NCBI GenBank assembly: GCA_020444325.1
Contig: JAHLLD010000002.1
Location: 350,882 to 414,881, forward strand
From: a bacterium
GTDB lineage: Bacteria; Bacteroidota; Ignavibacteria; SZUA-365
DNA: 64,000 nt
Direction of reading: 5' to 3'
The notes under the pieces were generated by a model. The model worked only from the letters and a program-made list of their open reading frames with translations. It did no database searches and was not told the origin of the DNA. Both the position numbers and the translations under genes were made by a program. Positions within the stretch are counted from its first letter, which is position 1. Each line of letters begins with the position of its first letter. Positions 54,499 through 63,406 of this stretch are shown here, in pieces.

Positions 54499-56580
54499 TT
54501 ACTTGATGATGACGAATTTTCCTCGTTTGATTTCTCCACTATCGATGTTTTCCACGGTATACAGGTACAGTCCCGTCGCCGTCGCCTGGTCATTGTCCGT
54601 GATCAGGTCCCAGGCGTGTTCGCCTCCTGCGAACTGCTGCGTGCCATCCGAATACTGTGAAAACCAGTCGATATCCGATCCATTGGATGTAGCGGCTTCG
54701 TGCCGCATGGTCTTGACAAGATCCCCCGCCATGGTATAGATGCGTATTTCCGCACGAGTGGGAAGATTCGCGAAATACAGCTTGCGCTCGCGCTCGCCGT
54801 CACCGTCCCACAGCGCATTGGCGTAGTAGGGATTCGGGTACACGAACGGCTCCCTGTCGATGGCGTCCTCCGGCGTCGTTCCGGGAATCACACGCGTGGC
54901 ATTCTGCAGGCGGCTGCTTTCCAGGCTCTGGACATTATTGATCGGGTCTCCGCTGTCGAAAGCCGTGACCGTGTAAACATACTGCCAGCCATTGAGCTGA
55001 TTCGGCACTTCCAGTCCATACACGTACTCGGTCGGATCTCCCGCGAACTTGATGGGGGAGGGGAGCCGCACCGCCTGGAAGCCGGTGTTGTAAAACAGCT
55101 CGTTGTCTTTCCTGTCATATTCGCCGGCGAGGACGAAGGAATTGGACAGGACTTTCGTGACGTCCAGATCACTGCCCGCATTCGTGCGGTAGACGCGGTA
55201 TCCTTCAAAATCTTCCGCACCGGAAATCGGGTCGACCGAGGATTCAGAGCGATCATCCCAGAAGAGATTGACGGACTGGTTTCCAGGGATCACCTTGACG
55301 CGCGGTGCAGTGGGCGGAGCGGGCAGTACATAGCGCGTCAGCTGACCGTCACCGTTGAGATCTTCCCCGAAATCGAGCTGATTGTTCCGGTTTTTATCCT
55401 CACCGTCATAGGCCTGCTGCGCGAACTGCCAGCCGCGGAAGAGATTGTTCTTCGCCAGATAGGTGTCGTCGGGTGTCGGATCGTTGCCATATTTCTTGGC
55501 GGTGATGATGCCGAATACCACGTTGACACTTTGCCCGGGCTCGAGGCGTGTGAAAGGACCGGTGCTCATCAGCACCGAGCGGTTACTTGGGGATTTGAGG
55601 TTGCTGTACTCAGTGCGGGGGAGTCCGCTGGCCAGCTTTTCGAAACGCTGCCGGTCGTTTTCCGGACTGAAGTAAATCGGATCCGTCGTATTGCGGAACT
55701 GCCATGAATTGAACACAACGCGCGCACCAAGCGAATCGCTGCCGTCAGGTTTGGTCCCGAATCGCTGAATTGGCGTCGTACCCAGGACGGATAGCCCGAA
55801 GTAACTGTCTGTAAAGCCCGGATCACCGTCCACATCGAATTCATAGCAGAGACGCAGGGAATCCATATACCCGTTCCCGCCACGGCTATAGAAAGAGGAG
55901 CCTCGTGGTGGAGACAGATTTGTGTTCCGCACCACGGGATCCACCCACATGCCCACGTAGAGACTGTCGAACGCCTGGTCGCTTTCGTTGGTGATCGTGT
56001 AATTGAGGATGACGAAGTTTTCGGCGAAAGAGAAGTTCCACGCGTACGTCTCCATGTGCACGGCAGCTTTCAGCGGATAGTCGTGCTGGGGAATGGTGGT
56101 GTTGGTGCCGGGAATGACGCGGTTGGAATCAGTGAAATCGGCAACGAAGTCCTGATGACTGATGGCATCGGGACTGAAAAACCGGGAATCCGCAAGTGTC
56201 GAACGCTCCTCGGTACGTGTGCCAACGGCATTCGTAAATTCGAAGCCGGCTGCCACGTCGCGCACGGAACTGACGTCCACCGCACCGGTGGAGACATATG
56301 GTCCCGCACCACCCTTGAAGGCGCCGATCCAGAGTCCACCCTCAAAGATGTGCTCGATGCCGGACCCGGCCGGGTATTCACAGTTGGGTTGGAATGGCCA
56401 TTTATTGAAGCCATGTCCGATAGTACCGAAGTTGGAAATGGTCAGACGAATGCTGCCCACATTGGTGAACTTGCTTTCATCATCATCCAGACTTTTGCGC
56501 AGAGCCGAAGGTCCCGCGCCTTGATGCTGGGCAAAAGCTACCTGCCCGGCGATCAGCAGAAGAACGGTAAGAATTCTCAA
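54499..56580 (-). CDS. Secreted protein with FlgD/T9SS-like C-terminal domain
   Basis: The start is unclear. A TTG at 56580 gives a neat signal peptide (RILTVLLLIAGQVAFAQ); an upstream GTG at 56721 gives a longer N-terminus. The ~694-residue product has beta-rich Ig-like and fibronectin-like domains. Its C-terminus reads 'EPFVYPNPYYANALWDGDGERERKLYFANLPTRAEIRIYTMAGDLVKT' and ends 'GLYLYTVENI..GEIKRGKFVIIK', a FlgD/T9SS-type sorting variant. No catalytic motif was recognised. It precedes the OB-fold repeat gene by 11 bases, so they are probably co-expressed. Confidence 0.78.
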   Translation of the reverse strand: MRILTVLLLIAGQVAFAQHQGAGPSALRKSLDDDESKFTNVGSIRLTISNFGTIGHGFNKWPFQPNCEYPAGSGIEHIFEGGLWIGAFKGGAGPYVSTGAVDVSSVRDVAAGFEFTNAVGTRTEERSTLADSRFFSPDAISHQDFVADFTDSNRVIPGTNTTIPQHDYPLKAAVHMETYAWNFSFAENFVILNYTITNESDQAFDSLYVGMWVDPVVRNTNLSPPRGSSFYSRGGNGYMDSLRLCYEFDVDGDPGFTDSYFGLSVLGTTPIQRFGTKPDGSDSLGARVVFNSWQFRNTTDPIYFSPENDRQRFEKLASGLPRTEYSNLKSPSNRSVLMSTGPFTRLEPGQSVNVVFGIITAKKYGNDPTPDDTYLAKNNLFRGWQFAQQAYDGEDKNRNNQLDFGEDLNGDGQLTRYVLPAPPTAPRVKVIPGNQSVNLFWDDRSESSVDPISGAEDFEGYRVYRTNAGSDLDVTKVLSNSFVLAGEYDRKDNELFYNTGFQAVRLPSPIKFAGDPTEYVYGLEVPNQLNGWQYVYTVTAFDSGDPINNVQSLESSRLQNATRVIPGTTPEDAIDREPFVYPNPYYANALWDGDGERERKLYFANLPTRAEIRIYTMAGDLVKTMRHEAATSNGSDIDWFSQYSDGTQQFAGGEHAWDLITDNDQATATGLYLYTVENIDSGEIKRGKFVIIK

Positions 56581-56809
56581 GTCAACTGATGTCGCTGTGA
56601 GTGGAGAAATATGTTTCGTTGAATGGGTGGGGGTGCCACATTCACTGTTCCAGTCAACGATAGAGTGAGGATGAAAAGTAGAAAGGGCCTCCGTGAAAAG
56701 CAAGATTGTAACATGAAGCACACAAACGGCATTAAGGCGTTCGTATGAAACAACTTACCTGCTTTTTCCTGAAGCACTCTCCACTTGCTTCCTCGATTTT
56801 TTTTTTTGT

Positions 56810-59800
56810 TTAGCGCGCCTCGTTCGGCGGTACCGGAGGTGCGGGACGCTCGGGCGTATTGCTTTCGAGTTCGCGCTGAAGTTCTTCGACGGCCTTTTCC
56901 AGCGAGGGATCGTGACCCTTTGCCACGGCGTCGGGACGATCGATTACTTCGATATCCGGCGAGACGCCCTCGTTTTCGATGGCCCAGTTGCCCTCGGTGT
57001 CGTAAAAACGGAAGGACGGAATGCTGAGCGATCCGCCGTCGACGAAGGAGGGCTGACCGGAGAGTCCGATCAGTCCGCCCCAGGTCCGTGTGCCGATGAG
57101 TTTGCCGAGTCCGCGTTTCCGGAAATAGTACGGGAAAGCGTCGCCGCCTGAAGAACTGTAGCCGTTGATCAGGCAGGCTTTCGGCCCCTCGTGAAACACG
57201 TCCGGGGCGCTGAAGGGTTCGATGCCGCGCCGGGCCCAGTAGTTCAGCGGCTCACGATCGAGCAGCTCAATCATATTGTAGGGAATGAAGCCCCCGCCGT
57301 TATACCTGTCATCGAGAATGAGTGCCTTCTTGTTCGCCTGGGGATAGAACCAGCGGAAAAGCTCACGATTTCCTTCCACGGCGGTATTGGGAATCCAGAT
57401 ATACCCGATACGGCCATTGGAGGCGCTGTCGACGATATGTCGCCTGCGTGTGATCCAGTCGAGAAAACGCAGGGAGGTTTCACTGTTGACTGGATTGACC
57501 ATGATGTCACGTGCCCCGGATTTCGATGCACGATCGTTCACGGTGAGCGTCACGGTTTTCCCCGCGGTGTTTTCGAGGTAGCGGTAGGGATTGCTGCCGG
57601 TGCGGACTTCCACGCCATTGACCGCGATCAGATAATCACCGGCCTTCACACCCGTGCCGTGCTCGGAAAGTGGAGAGCGAAAGGCGTCATGCCAGTTTTC
57701 TCCTTCGAAAATTTTGCCGATGCGGAAAAATGCGCTGCCGTCGTTCTCGAATTCGCAGCCGAGCAGTCCACCATCCACGCGGGGCACCCGCGGCTCGTCA
57801 CCCGCATTCACATAGGTGTGTCCGGCATTCAGTTCACTCACCATTTCGCCGAGAATGAAATCCAGATCGCTGCGGCGCTCAACGAAGGGCAGGAGCTGCC
57901 CGTATTTTTCGCGCATGCCCGGCCAGTTGACGCCGTGCATGTTCGGATCGTAGAACCAGTCGCGCATCAGCCGCCAGCCGTCGGCGAAAATCTGCCTCCA
58001 TTCCGCCTTCCGATCGATTTTCATTTCCACACCCGACAGGTCGAGCACGCCGCTTTCCTTGCTCTGGCCCGCCTGTGCCGGCAGCATGCCCCAGTCTTTC
58101 CCGTATCTGTACAGCAGGGTGGAGCCGTCGCCGGAAAGTTCGTACGAGGTAATTCCCGAAAGCAACTCCTCGGCCTTCTGTTTGCTGAAGTCGTAGCGCA
58201 TCAGGGTTGCAGGACCCCGTCCGTCACGCTGCAGATAATACACTGCGTCCTTTGCTGCCGTCAGAGCAAAGTACGTACCCGGCGCTCCGGGGAGAGCGGT
58301 GATGCGGTCCGGGAAACCGGCAGCTTCGATGCGTACCGGCGCGGGCGATGTTTCCGCGCCTGTCGATGAGGCGTCTTTGTCGGCGGCATCACCGGCACCC
58401 TTTTCTTCGTCACTGCGGATGGGTTTGAACGGCGGCGCATCCTCGGTCAGGGCCGCGGCATAGACGCGTGTGGCCCTGTCGTAGACGTAGCGGAATTCAT
58501 GACTGCTGAAGGTCAGGTTGAAATCGCGGTTCGAGCAGAACAGCATGTAGCGTCCATCCGCGGAAAACACCGGATCACTATCGTTTGAGAAGCCCGAGCT
58601 GAGCAGCGTGTTTTCCCCGTTGTCGCGGTTGAACACCCAGATGCCCATCAAATCAGAAGGAGCGGCCATGGTATACACCACCCAGCGACTGTCGGGGGAC
58701 CAGCGGTAATGGGTGATCGCGCGACGCCGTCCCTTTGCAACGTCCGTCACGGTGCCGGAGGAAATATCGATGATATGCAGTCCGTTCGCCTGGTCGGCGT
58801 ACGCGAGAGCGGAGCCGTCGGGAGACCAGACCGGGGGATACAGCCAGCTGCTGCTTCCCGTGGTGAGCTGCCGTGGCAGCGCTTCATCCGCGGCGCCTTC
58901 GCTGCCGGCCGCACGCAGCCAGATTTCGTATTCACCGGTCACATCGCTCAGGTAGGCGATCTGCGTGCCGTCGGGCGACCAGGAAGATGCGTGTTCGCGA
59001 ACGCCCTGCGTGCGTGTAAGATTGCGGGTCGGACCATGCTTGACAGGCACGGTGAACAGATCACCGCGCGCCGCGAGCAGGGCGCGTTTGCCACTGGGGG
59101 AAATGGCGGCGTCGGAAATGTTGTCACTCACGTTTTTGAAGACGGGGAGGGACTGCCGTCCGTCACTCTGCACGTTGATATCCAGCCTGCGGCTTTCACC
59201 GCTTGCGAGATCAAGCTGCCAGATCCACCCGCCACACTGGTAGACAATGGATTTCCGGTCGCCGGTCGAGGGCCAGAGCACATCGTAGTCGTCATGGCGC
59301 GTAACCTGGCGGATGCTCTTCGTCGCCAGATCCATCGCATAGATGTTCAGGGTGAAATTCCTGACGGACGTGAAGTACACCGTGTTGCCAATCCACATCG
59401 GCTGGTTGTCGGTCATCACATTGTCCGTCAGACGCTCGGCGGAAAGATTCTCGAGATCGAAGGTCCAGATATCCTGTGCGCGTCCCCCGCGGGTGCGCTT
59501 CCACGTGCGCCACTCACGCGAGATCGGCGTGTATACCATGGTCTTCCCGTCAGGCGAAAACATTCCCGTCCCGCCTTCAGGGATGGCGAGTGGTGTCTCG
59601 AGTCCGCCATTGAAGTCTATCGTATAAAAACGTCCCATACGCACACCCCAGGGCAGACGGTTGGCGCGGAAGAGAATGCGGCTGCCGTCCGGCGTCCATC
59701 CCAGCACCTGGTGATCGAAGCCGCCGCGCGGCGGCATGATGCCGACATCATTATAGTACGTCAGCTGACGTGGTTCGCCGCCTTCCGCGGGCATCACGTA

Positions 59801-60064
59801 CACCTGCCGGCTTCCGCTGTACTCTGCCGAAAACGCAATCCACTTTCCGTCAGGGGAAAATTTGGGAAACAGCTCCTGTCCCTCATGCGCGGTGAGCTGC
59901 CGCGCGCTGCCTCCGCCGGTGGAGGCGAGATAAATGTCGCCGGCGTACACGAAGGCGACGCGGTCGCCGTGCACATCAGGGAAACGGAGCAGCCGGGTGG
60001 ACTGCGCATCGACAATGTGTGTGGAAAGGAGAGTGAACAGAAGGACGGCAATGAACGGACGCAT
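56810..60064 (-). CDS. Tricorn-type S41 peptidase
   Basis: I start at ATG 60064, giving a signal peptide (ending THIVDAQ). The ~1084-residue protein matches tricorn protease. Two propellers of PD40 repeats ('FSPDGKWIAFSAE', 'WTPDGSRILFRAN', 'WSPDGTQIAYLSD') take up the first ~650 residues. A C1/PDZ region follows ('GVKAGDYLIAVNGVEV'), then the S41 catalytic domain with the nucleophile in 'GYSSSGGDAF' (about 970). It degrades peptides, probably in the periplasm. It is the upstream gene of the minus-strand envelope cluster. Confidence 0.92.
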   Translation of the reverse strand: MRPFIAVLLFTLLSTHIVDAQSTRLLRFPDVHGDRVAFVYAGDIYLASTGGGSARQLTAHEGQELFPKFSPDGKWIAFSAEYSGSRQVYVMPAEGGEPRQLTYYNDVGIMPPRGGFDHQVLGWTPDGSRILFRANRLPWGVRMGRFYTIDFNGGLETPLAIPEGGTGMFSPDGKTMVYTPISREWRTWKRTRGGRAQDIWTFDLENLSAERLTDNVMTDNQPMWIGNTVYFTSVRNFTLNIYAMDLATKSIRQVTRHDDYDVLWPSTGDRKSIVYQCGGWIWQLDLASGESRRLDINVQSDGRQSLPVFKNVSDNISDAAISPSGKRALLAARGDLFTVPVKHGPTRNLTRTQGVREHASSWSPDGTQIAYLSDVTGEYEIWLRAAGSEGAADEALPRQLTTGSSSWLYPPVWSPDGSALAYADQANGLHIIDISSGTVTDVAKGRRRAITHYRWSPDSRWVVYTMAAPSDLMGIWVFNRDNGENTLLSSGFSNDSDPVFSADGRYMLFCSNRDFNLTFSSHEFRYVYDRATRVYAAALTEDAPPFKPIRSDEEKGAGDAADKDASSTGAETSPAPVRIEAAGFPDRITALPGAPGTYFALTAAKDAVYYLQRDGRGPATLMRYDFSKQKAEELLSGITSYELSGDGSTLLYRYGKDWGMLPAQAGQSKESGVLDLSGVEMKIDRKAEWRQIFADGWRLMRDWFYDPNMHGVNWPGMREKYGQLLPFVERRSDLDFILGEMVSELNAGHTYVNAGDEPRVPRVDGGLLGCEFENDGSAFFRIGKIFEGENWHDAFRSPLSEHGTGVKAGDYLIAVNGVEVRTGSNPYRYLENTAGKTVTLTVNDRASKSGARDIMVNPVNSETSLRFLDWITRRRHIVDSASNGRIGYIWIPNTAVEGNRELFRWFYPQANKKALILDDRYNGGGFIPYNMIELLDREPLNYWARRGIEPFSAPDVFHEGPKACLINGYSSSGGDAFPYYFRKRGLGKLIGTRTWGGLIGLSGQPSFVDGGSLSIPSFRFYDTEGNWAIENEGVSPDIEVIDRPDAVAKGHDPSLEKAVEELQRELESNTPERPAPPVPPNEAR

Positions 60065-60234
60065 GTGGGATTTCTCTGTCTGACGATAATCGTATGAACC
60101 CTCAATATATCCTGCAAAGGACACATCGTTCAACTACGGTAAAGCCGAGGGACTTGTTGCATACCCCGGCATGATTGCAGTGTGCGCGGGTTTGAGTATA
60201 TTTCAGACGCTGTTGTATTATCCGCGGATATTCC
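60065..60234. promoter_or_regulatory. Divergent promoter region, tricorn / small membrane protein
   Basis: This 170-base gap holds a TATATTTC box at 60197-60204 on the plus strand, a near match to the -7 consensus TAnnTTTG. Nothing else, including RNA genes, was recognised. Confidence 0.35.
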
Positions 60235-60639
60235 ATGCAGACATTTGAACTTCTCACCCTGGTCGCCTTCCTGATCATGTATCTCGGCAGCGCCCTCCGG
60301 GCCATCCTCACACCCGAGAGCTATCGCGAGGCGGAAATCACATTTTACAAGTCAGGGAAACCCGGCGCCTTCGAACTTATCAGCTTCGCCTTTACCTCGC
60401 TTGCCTTCATCCTGCTGATTGTACATTTCGTGATGGAGACGGCGCAGGTGGGACAGATACTGCTCTACGCCATGGTGATTCTTTTCGAGATCATCCTGCC
60501 GTTTCATTTCATGCCGTTTTACCGCGACCGCATGGTCAGCACGCTGAACAAAAAGACGCCGGCGGAGTACCGCAGTTCGGGCATGAAACGACTGGCCATC
60601 GGAGCCATCATCATTCTGCTGCCAATGATTTACGGGTGA
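60235..60639 (+). CDS. Four-helix integral membrane protein, unknown
   Basis: The 134-residue protein has about four hydrophobic helices (beginning 'FELLTLVAFLIMYLGSA', 'LISFAFTSLAFILLIVHF', 'ILLYAMVILFEIILPFHF', 'RLAIGAIIILLPMIYG'). I cannot assign a family. It is transcribed toward the znu-type operon and ends one base before the znuB-like gene, which converges on it. No terminator lies between them. Confidence 0.6.
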   Translation: MQTFELLTLVAFLIMYLGSALRAILTPESYREAEITFYKSGKPGAFELISFAFTSLAFILLIVHFVMETAQVGQILLYAMVILFEIILPFHFMPFYRDRMVSTLNKKTPAEYRSSGMKRLAIGAIIILLPMIYG

Positions 60640-61479
60640 TCAGCGGGAGAGGGAGGAAGCGGCAGTGTTGCGTCCCGCGCCCCGGCGGCGGGGCGAAAAT
60701 CCCCATGCGAGGAAAAAGACAAGGGTTGCGGTGAGCACGATGCCCGCGCCGGAGGGAATATCCACGTACCAGGAAAGGAGGAGTCCGGCGACGGAGGAAG
60801 TCACGCCGAAAAGAAGGGAAAGCAGCATCATGCGGCGGAAGCTCACGGTGAGCTGCCAGGCAGCTGCCGCGGGGGTGACGATGAGGGCGGAGACAAGAAC
60901 CACACCCACCGATTTCACACTCAGCACAACGGTAACCGCGATGAGCACCAGCAGCAGGTAATGCAGGCGCCGGACGGGGAGTCCCATTACCGCAGCAACT
61001 TCTGCATCGAAACTCAGCGCGAGAAATTCCTTGTACAACGCGAACACGGCTCCGCCGGTGATGAGCGCCATGATGGAACTCATCCAGAGATCCGCCGACG
61101 TCAGCGCGAGGATGTTGCCGAACAGGTAGCCCAGCACATCCACATAGCGATCGCGCATCAATCCAATCAGCAGCACCCCGAGCGCCATGGTCGCGGCGAA
61201 GAAAATCCCTACAGCCGTATCATGGCGCAGCCTGCTCTTCTCACTGACCGCGCCGATGCTGAGCGCCACGAGGACGGCGAAGATGAGTGCGGTCATCACC
61301 GGTTCGATGCCGAGAAGCAGTCCGATTCCCACACCGGCGAAAGTGGAATGGGAAATCCCGGCGCCGATGAAGGATAGTCCGTTGAGTACCACGTACACGC
61401 CGATCACGGCACAGATGCCGCCGACGAGAACCGCCTCGATCAGCGCGCGCTGCATGAAGGTATGTTGGAGGAAATCCAT
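60640..61479 (-). CDS. znuB: Metal ABC transporter permease (ZnuB-like)
   Basis: The 279-residue ABC-3 family permease has eight or so membrane helices and the family pattern 'FMQRALIEAVLVGGICAVIGVYVVLNGLSFIGAGISHSTFAGVGIGLLLG', followed by 'SVKSVGVVLVSALIVTPAAAAWQLT'. It transports zinc or manganese with the adjacent ATPase and binding protein. The ATPase stop is two bases upstream, and the binding protein leads the operon, so znuA-znuC-znuB is one transcript. Zinc rather than manganese is favoured by the His-rich loop of the binding protein. The gene name is by analogy. Confidence 0.88.
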   Translation of the reverse strand: MDFLQHTFMQRALIEAVLVGGICAVIGVYVVLNGLSFIGAGISHSTFAGVGIGLLLGIEPVMTALIFAVLVALSIGAVSEKSRLRHDTAVGIFFAATMALGVLLIGLMRDRYVDVLGYLFGNILALTSADLWMSSIMALITGGAVFALYKEFLALSFDAEVAAVMGLPVRRLHYLLLVLIAVTVVLSVKSVGVVLVSALIVTPAAAAWQLTVSFRRMMLLSLLFGVTSSVAGLLLSWYVDIPSGAGIVLTATLVFFLAWGFSPRRRGAGRNTAASSLSR

Positions 61480-61480
61480 T

Positions 61481-62299
61481 CTAGTGATTGTGTCCTTCGC
61501 TGCTGCGCCGTTCTTCCTGTTCTTTCGTGTGGACTACCATGTGCGGCACTTCGCCGTGGCCGAACAGCATTGCGCCGCAGCCGTACATTTCTTCAAGACT
61601 GTCACCACTGAGCACATCCTTCGGGAGTCCATGCGCAACAAGCGTGCGGTTCAGACAGGCAATACTGTCGACATACTGGCTGACCACACCGATGTCATGG
61701 GTGACGAGAATGATGGTCATGCCGGATTCGCCGTGCAGGCGGTTCACCCAGTCATAAAGTCCTTCCGCCGCCCCGTGATCCAGCGCAGCCGTCGGTTCAT
61801 CGAGAATGAGCAGGGAGGGATCGACCACGAGAGCACGCGCGATGAGCACGCGCTGCCGTTGTCCCCCCGAAAGCGCACTGATCTGCCGGTGCGCGAATTC
61901 CTCCATTTGCACGCGCTCGAGCGCCTGCATGGCGCGCTGCCTGTGCTCACGCTTCAGCCGGCGGAAGAGGCCGATTTCACCGTAGAGTCCCATGGCCACT
62001 ACGTCGATCACCTGCAGAGGGAAGGAAAAGTCCAGTTCCGCGTACTGCGGCACATAGCCGATGCGTGCGCGCAGCGCGCCGAGTGCGGCTGGCGTATGAC
62101 CGAGCGTGCGTACTTCTCCTTCATACGGGGTGAGGAGTCCGAGCGCCGTTTTGACAAACGTGCTTTTCCCCGAGCCGTTGGGACCAATGATGCCCCAGAA
62201 GCTGCCCTCGGGAATTTCCACGCTCACGTTTTCGAGAGCGGGGAGGTGGTCATAGCGAACGGAGACGCCGCGGAACGATATGGCTGATGAAGTGGACAT
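61481..62299 (-). CDS. znuC: Metal ABC transporter ATPase (ZnuC-like)
   Basis: This 272-residue ABC ATPase has Walker A 'GPNGSGKST', Q-loop 'IGYVPQ', signature 'LSGGQRQRV', Walker B 'LLILDEPTAALD' and switch 'LVTHD'. The sequence 'IGYVPQYAELDFSFPLQVIDVVAMGLYG' is typical of the zinc/manganese import ATPases. The C-terminal tail is His-rich (ending 'SSEGHNH'), in keeping with metal handling. Confidence 0.9.
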   Translation of the reverse strand: MSTSSAISFRGVSVRYDHLPALENVSVEIPEGSFWGIIGPNGSGKSTFVKTALGLLTPYEGEVRTLGHTPAALGALRARIGYVPQYAELDFSFPLQVIDVVAMGLYGEIGLFRRLKREHRQRAMQALERVQMEEFAHRQISALSGGQRQRVLIARALVVDPSLLILDEPTAALDHGAAEGLYDWVNRLHGESGMTIILVTHDIGVVSQYVDSIACLNRTLVAHGLPKDVLSGDSLEEMYGCGAMLFGHGEVPHMVVHTKEQEERRSSEGHNH

Positions 62300-62327
62300 G
62301 TGTATGGTGATGCTGCCGGTTTGCGTG

Positions 62328-63230
62328 TTACTTCAGCACGCGTGTTATCTCGGCCACATTATAGTGCATAAGTTCGAGATAGTGAAGTGCACTCGCATCA
62401 CTGCCAATCGGATCGAGAAGGGCAACGCGCGCGTCGGTAGACTCGGCAAGTACTTCTACGGCATGGGTGGATTTTCGCACGTCGGTGAAAATGGCGTGGA
62501 TATCATCGGCGCGCATAAGGTCGATGAGCGCGCCCATTTCCTTCGCACTGATTTCGCGTCCCGGTGTGGCTTCAAGCACGCCGCGCTGCTCGAGTCCGTA
62601 CCGCGCTGCGAAATACAGCCACGAACTGTGGTCCGCCACGAAACTGTGCCGCGTCCATCGTGTGCGTGTTTCGCGGATAGACGCATCGAGGGCGGTAAGG
62701 GAATCTTCCCATGCCTGCGCGCGGTTGCGGATTCCCTCCGCTTTCTCCGGCAGAAGGGAAACGAGAGCATCGGCGATGCGGCCGGTGGATTCCTTCGCAA
62801 AAACGGGATCCAGCCAGAGATGCGGATTTCCCTCCGCATGATGATGTCCGTGCGCATCATCATCGTGTGCGCTCTGCAGCAGGTGCTGTCCCTCTGATAG
62901 CGTCAGCACACGCAGTTCGGCATCGGCGTTTGCGAGGAGTTTGTCGGACCAGAATTCGAGTCCCGCCCCCATGAACACAGCCAGGGAGGCATCGGCCGCC
63001 TGGCGGAGCTGCGTGGGACGCAGTTCAAACGTGTGGGGATCGGCACTGCGGGGAAGCAGCACCGCCACGCGTACGTCGTCACCACCGACGGCGCGAACCC
63101 AGTCCCCCAGCGGCGCGATACTGGTGATCACCAGGGGACGCGCATCCTTCTCCTGCCTTTCGCCGCAGGCGGAAAACAGCAGGAGAGCGAGAATGAAAGC
63201 GGGAAATCTGTTCGGGAAATATCTGCGCAT
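62328..63230 (-). CDS. znuA: Zinc ABC transporter binding lipoprotein (ZnuA-like)
   Basis: The 300-residue cluster A-I binding protein has lipobox 'LFSAC'. Metal ligands lie in 'SADPHTFELRP', 'GNPHLWLDP' and 'ADHSSWLYFA'. Between them is the flexible His-rich loop (HDDDAHGHHHAEGNPH) that marks zinc-type members (ZnuA). It captures metal in the periplasm for the adjacent permease. The start is 28 bases upstream of the znuC-like start. Its promoter is divergent from the BNR-repeat gene. Confidence 0.9.
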   Translation of the reverse strand: MRRYFPNRFPAFILALLLFSACGERQEKDARPLVITSIAPLGDWVRAVGGDDVRVAVLLPRSADPHTFELRPTQLRQAADASLAVFMGAGLEFWSDKLLANADAELRVLTLSEGQHLLQSAHDDDAHGHHHAEGNPHLWLDPVFAKESTGRIADALVSLLPEKAEGIRNRAQAWEDSLTALDASIRETRTRWTRHSFVADHSSWLYFAARYGLEQRGVLEATPGREISAKEMGALIDLMRADDIHAIFTDVRKSTHAVEVLAESTDARVALLDPIGSDASALHYLELMHYNVAEITRVLK

Positions 63231-63406
63231 TGAAGGTTAAGCCGTGCATCAATGAATATCCCCCAAAATACGCGGGGGGATCAAGAATGCGAAATCACAC
63301 GCTTCTTACCGTTCTTTCATGTCTGAACCCTTTCATTTTCCGGTCATGGGGTGTATTTTTTACCCTGTTCTGATCCTATCGCCCAATCAAACCAGAGGAC
63401 CTGATC
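63231..63406. promoter_or_regulatory. Divergent region znuA-like / BNR-repeat gene
   Basis: This 176-base gap contains a 7-bp inverted repeat ATCCCCC/GGGGGAT around a 10-nt loop (63258-63281). No classical Zur box was recognised. AGAGGA lies seven bases before the plus-strand ATG. Confidence 0.4.
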
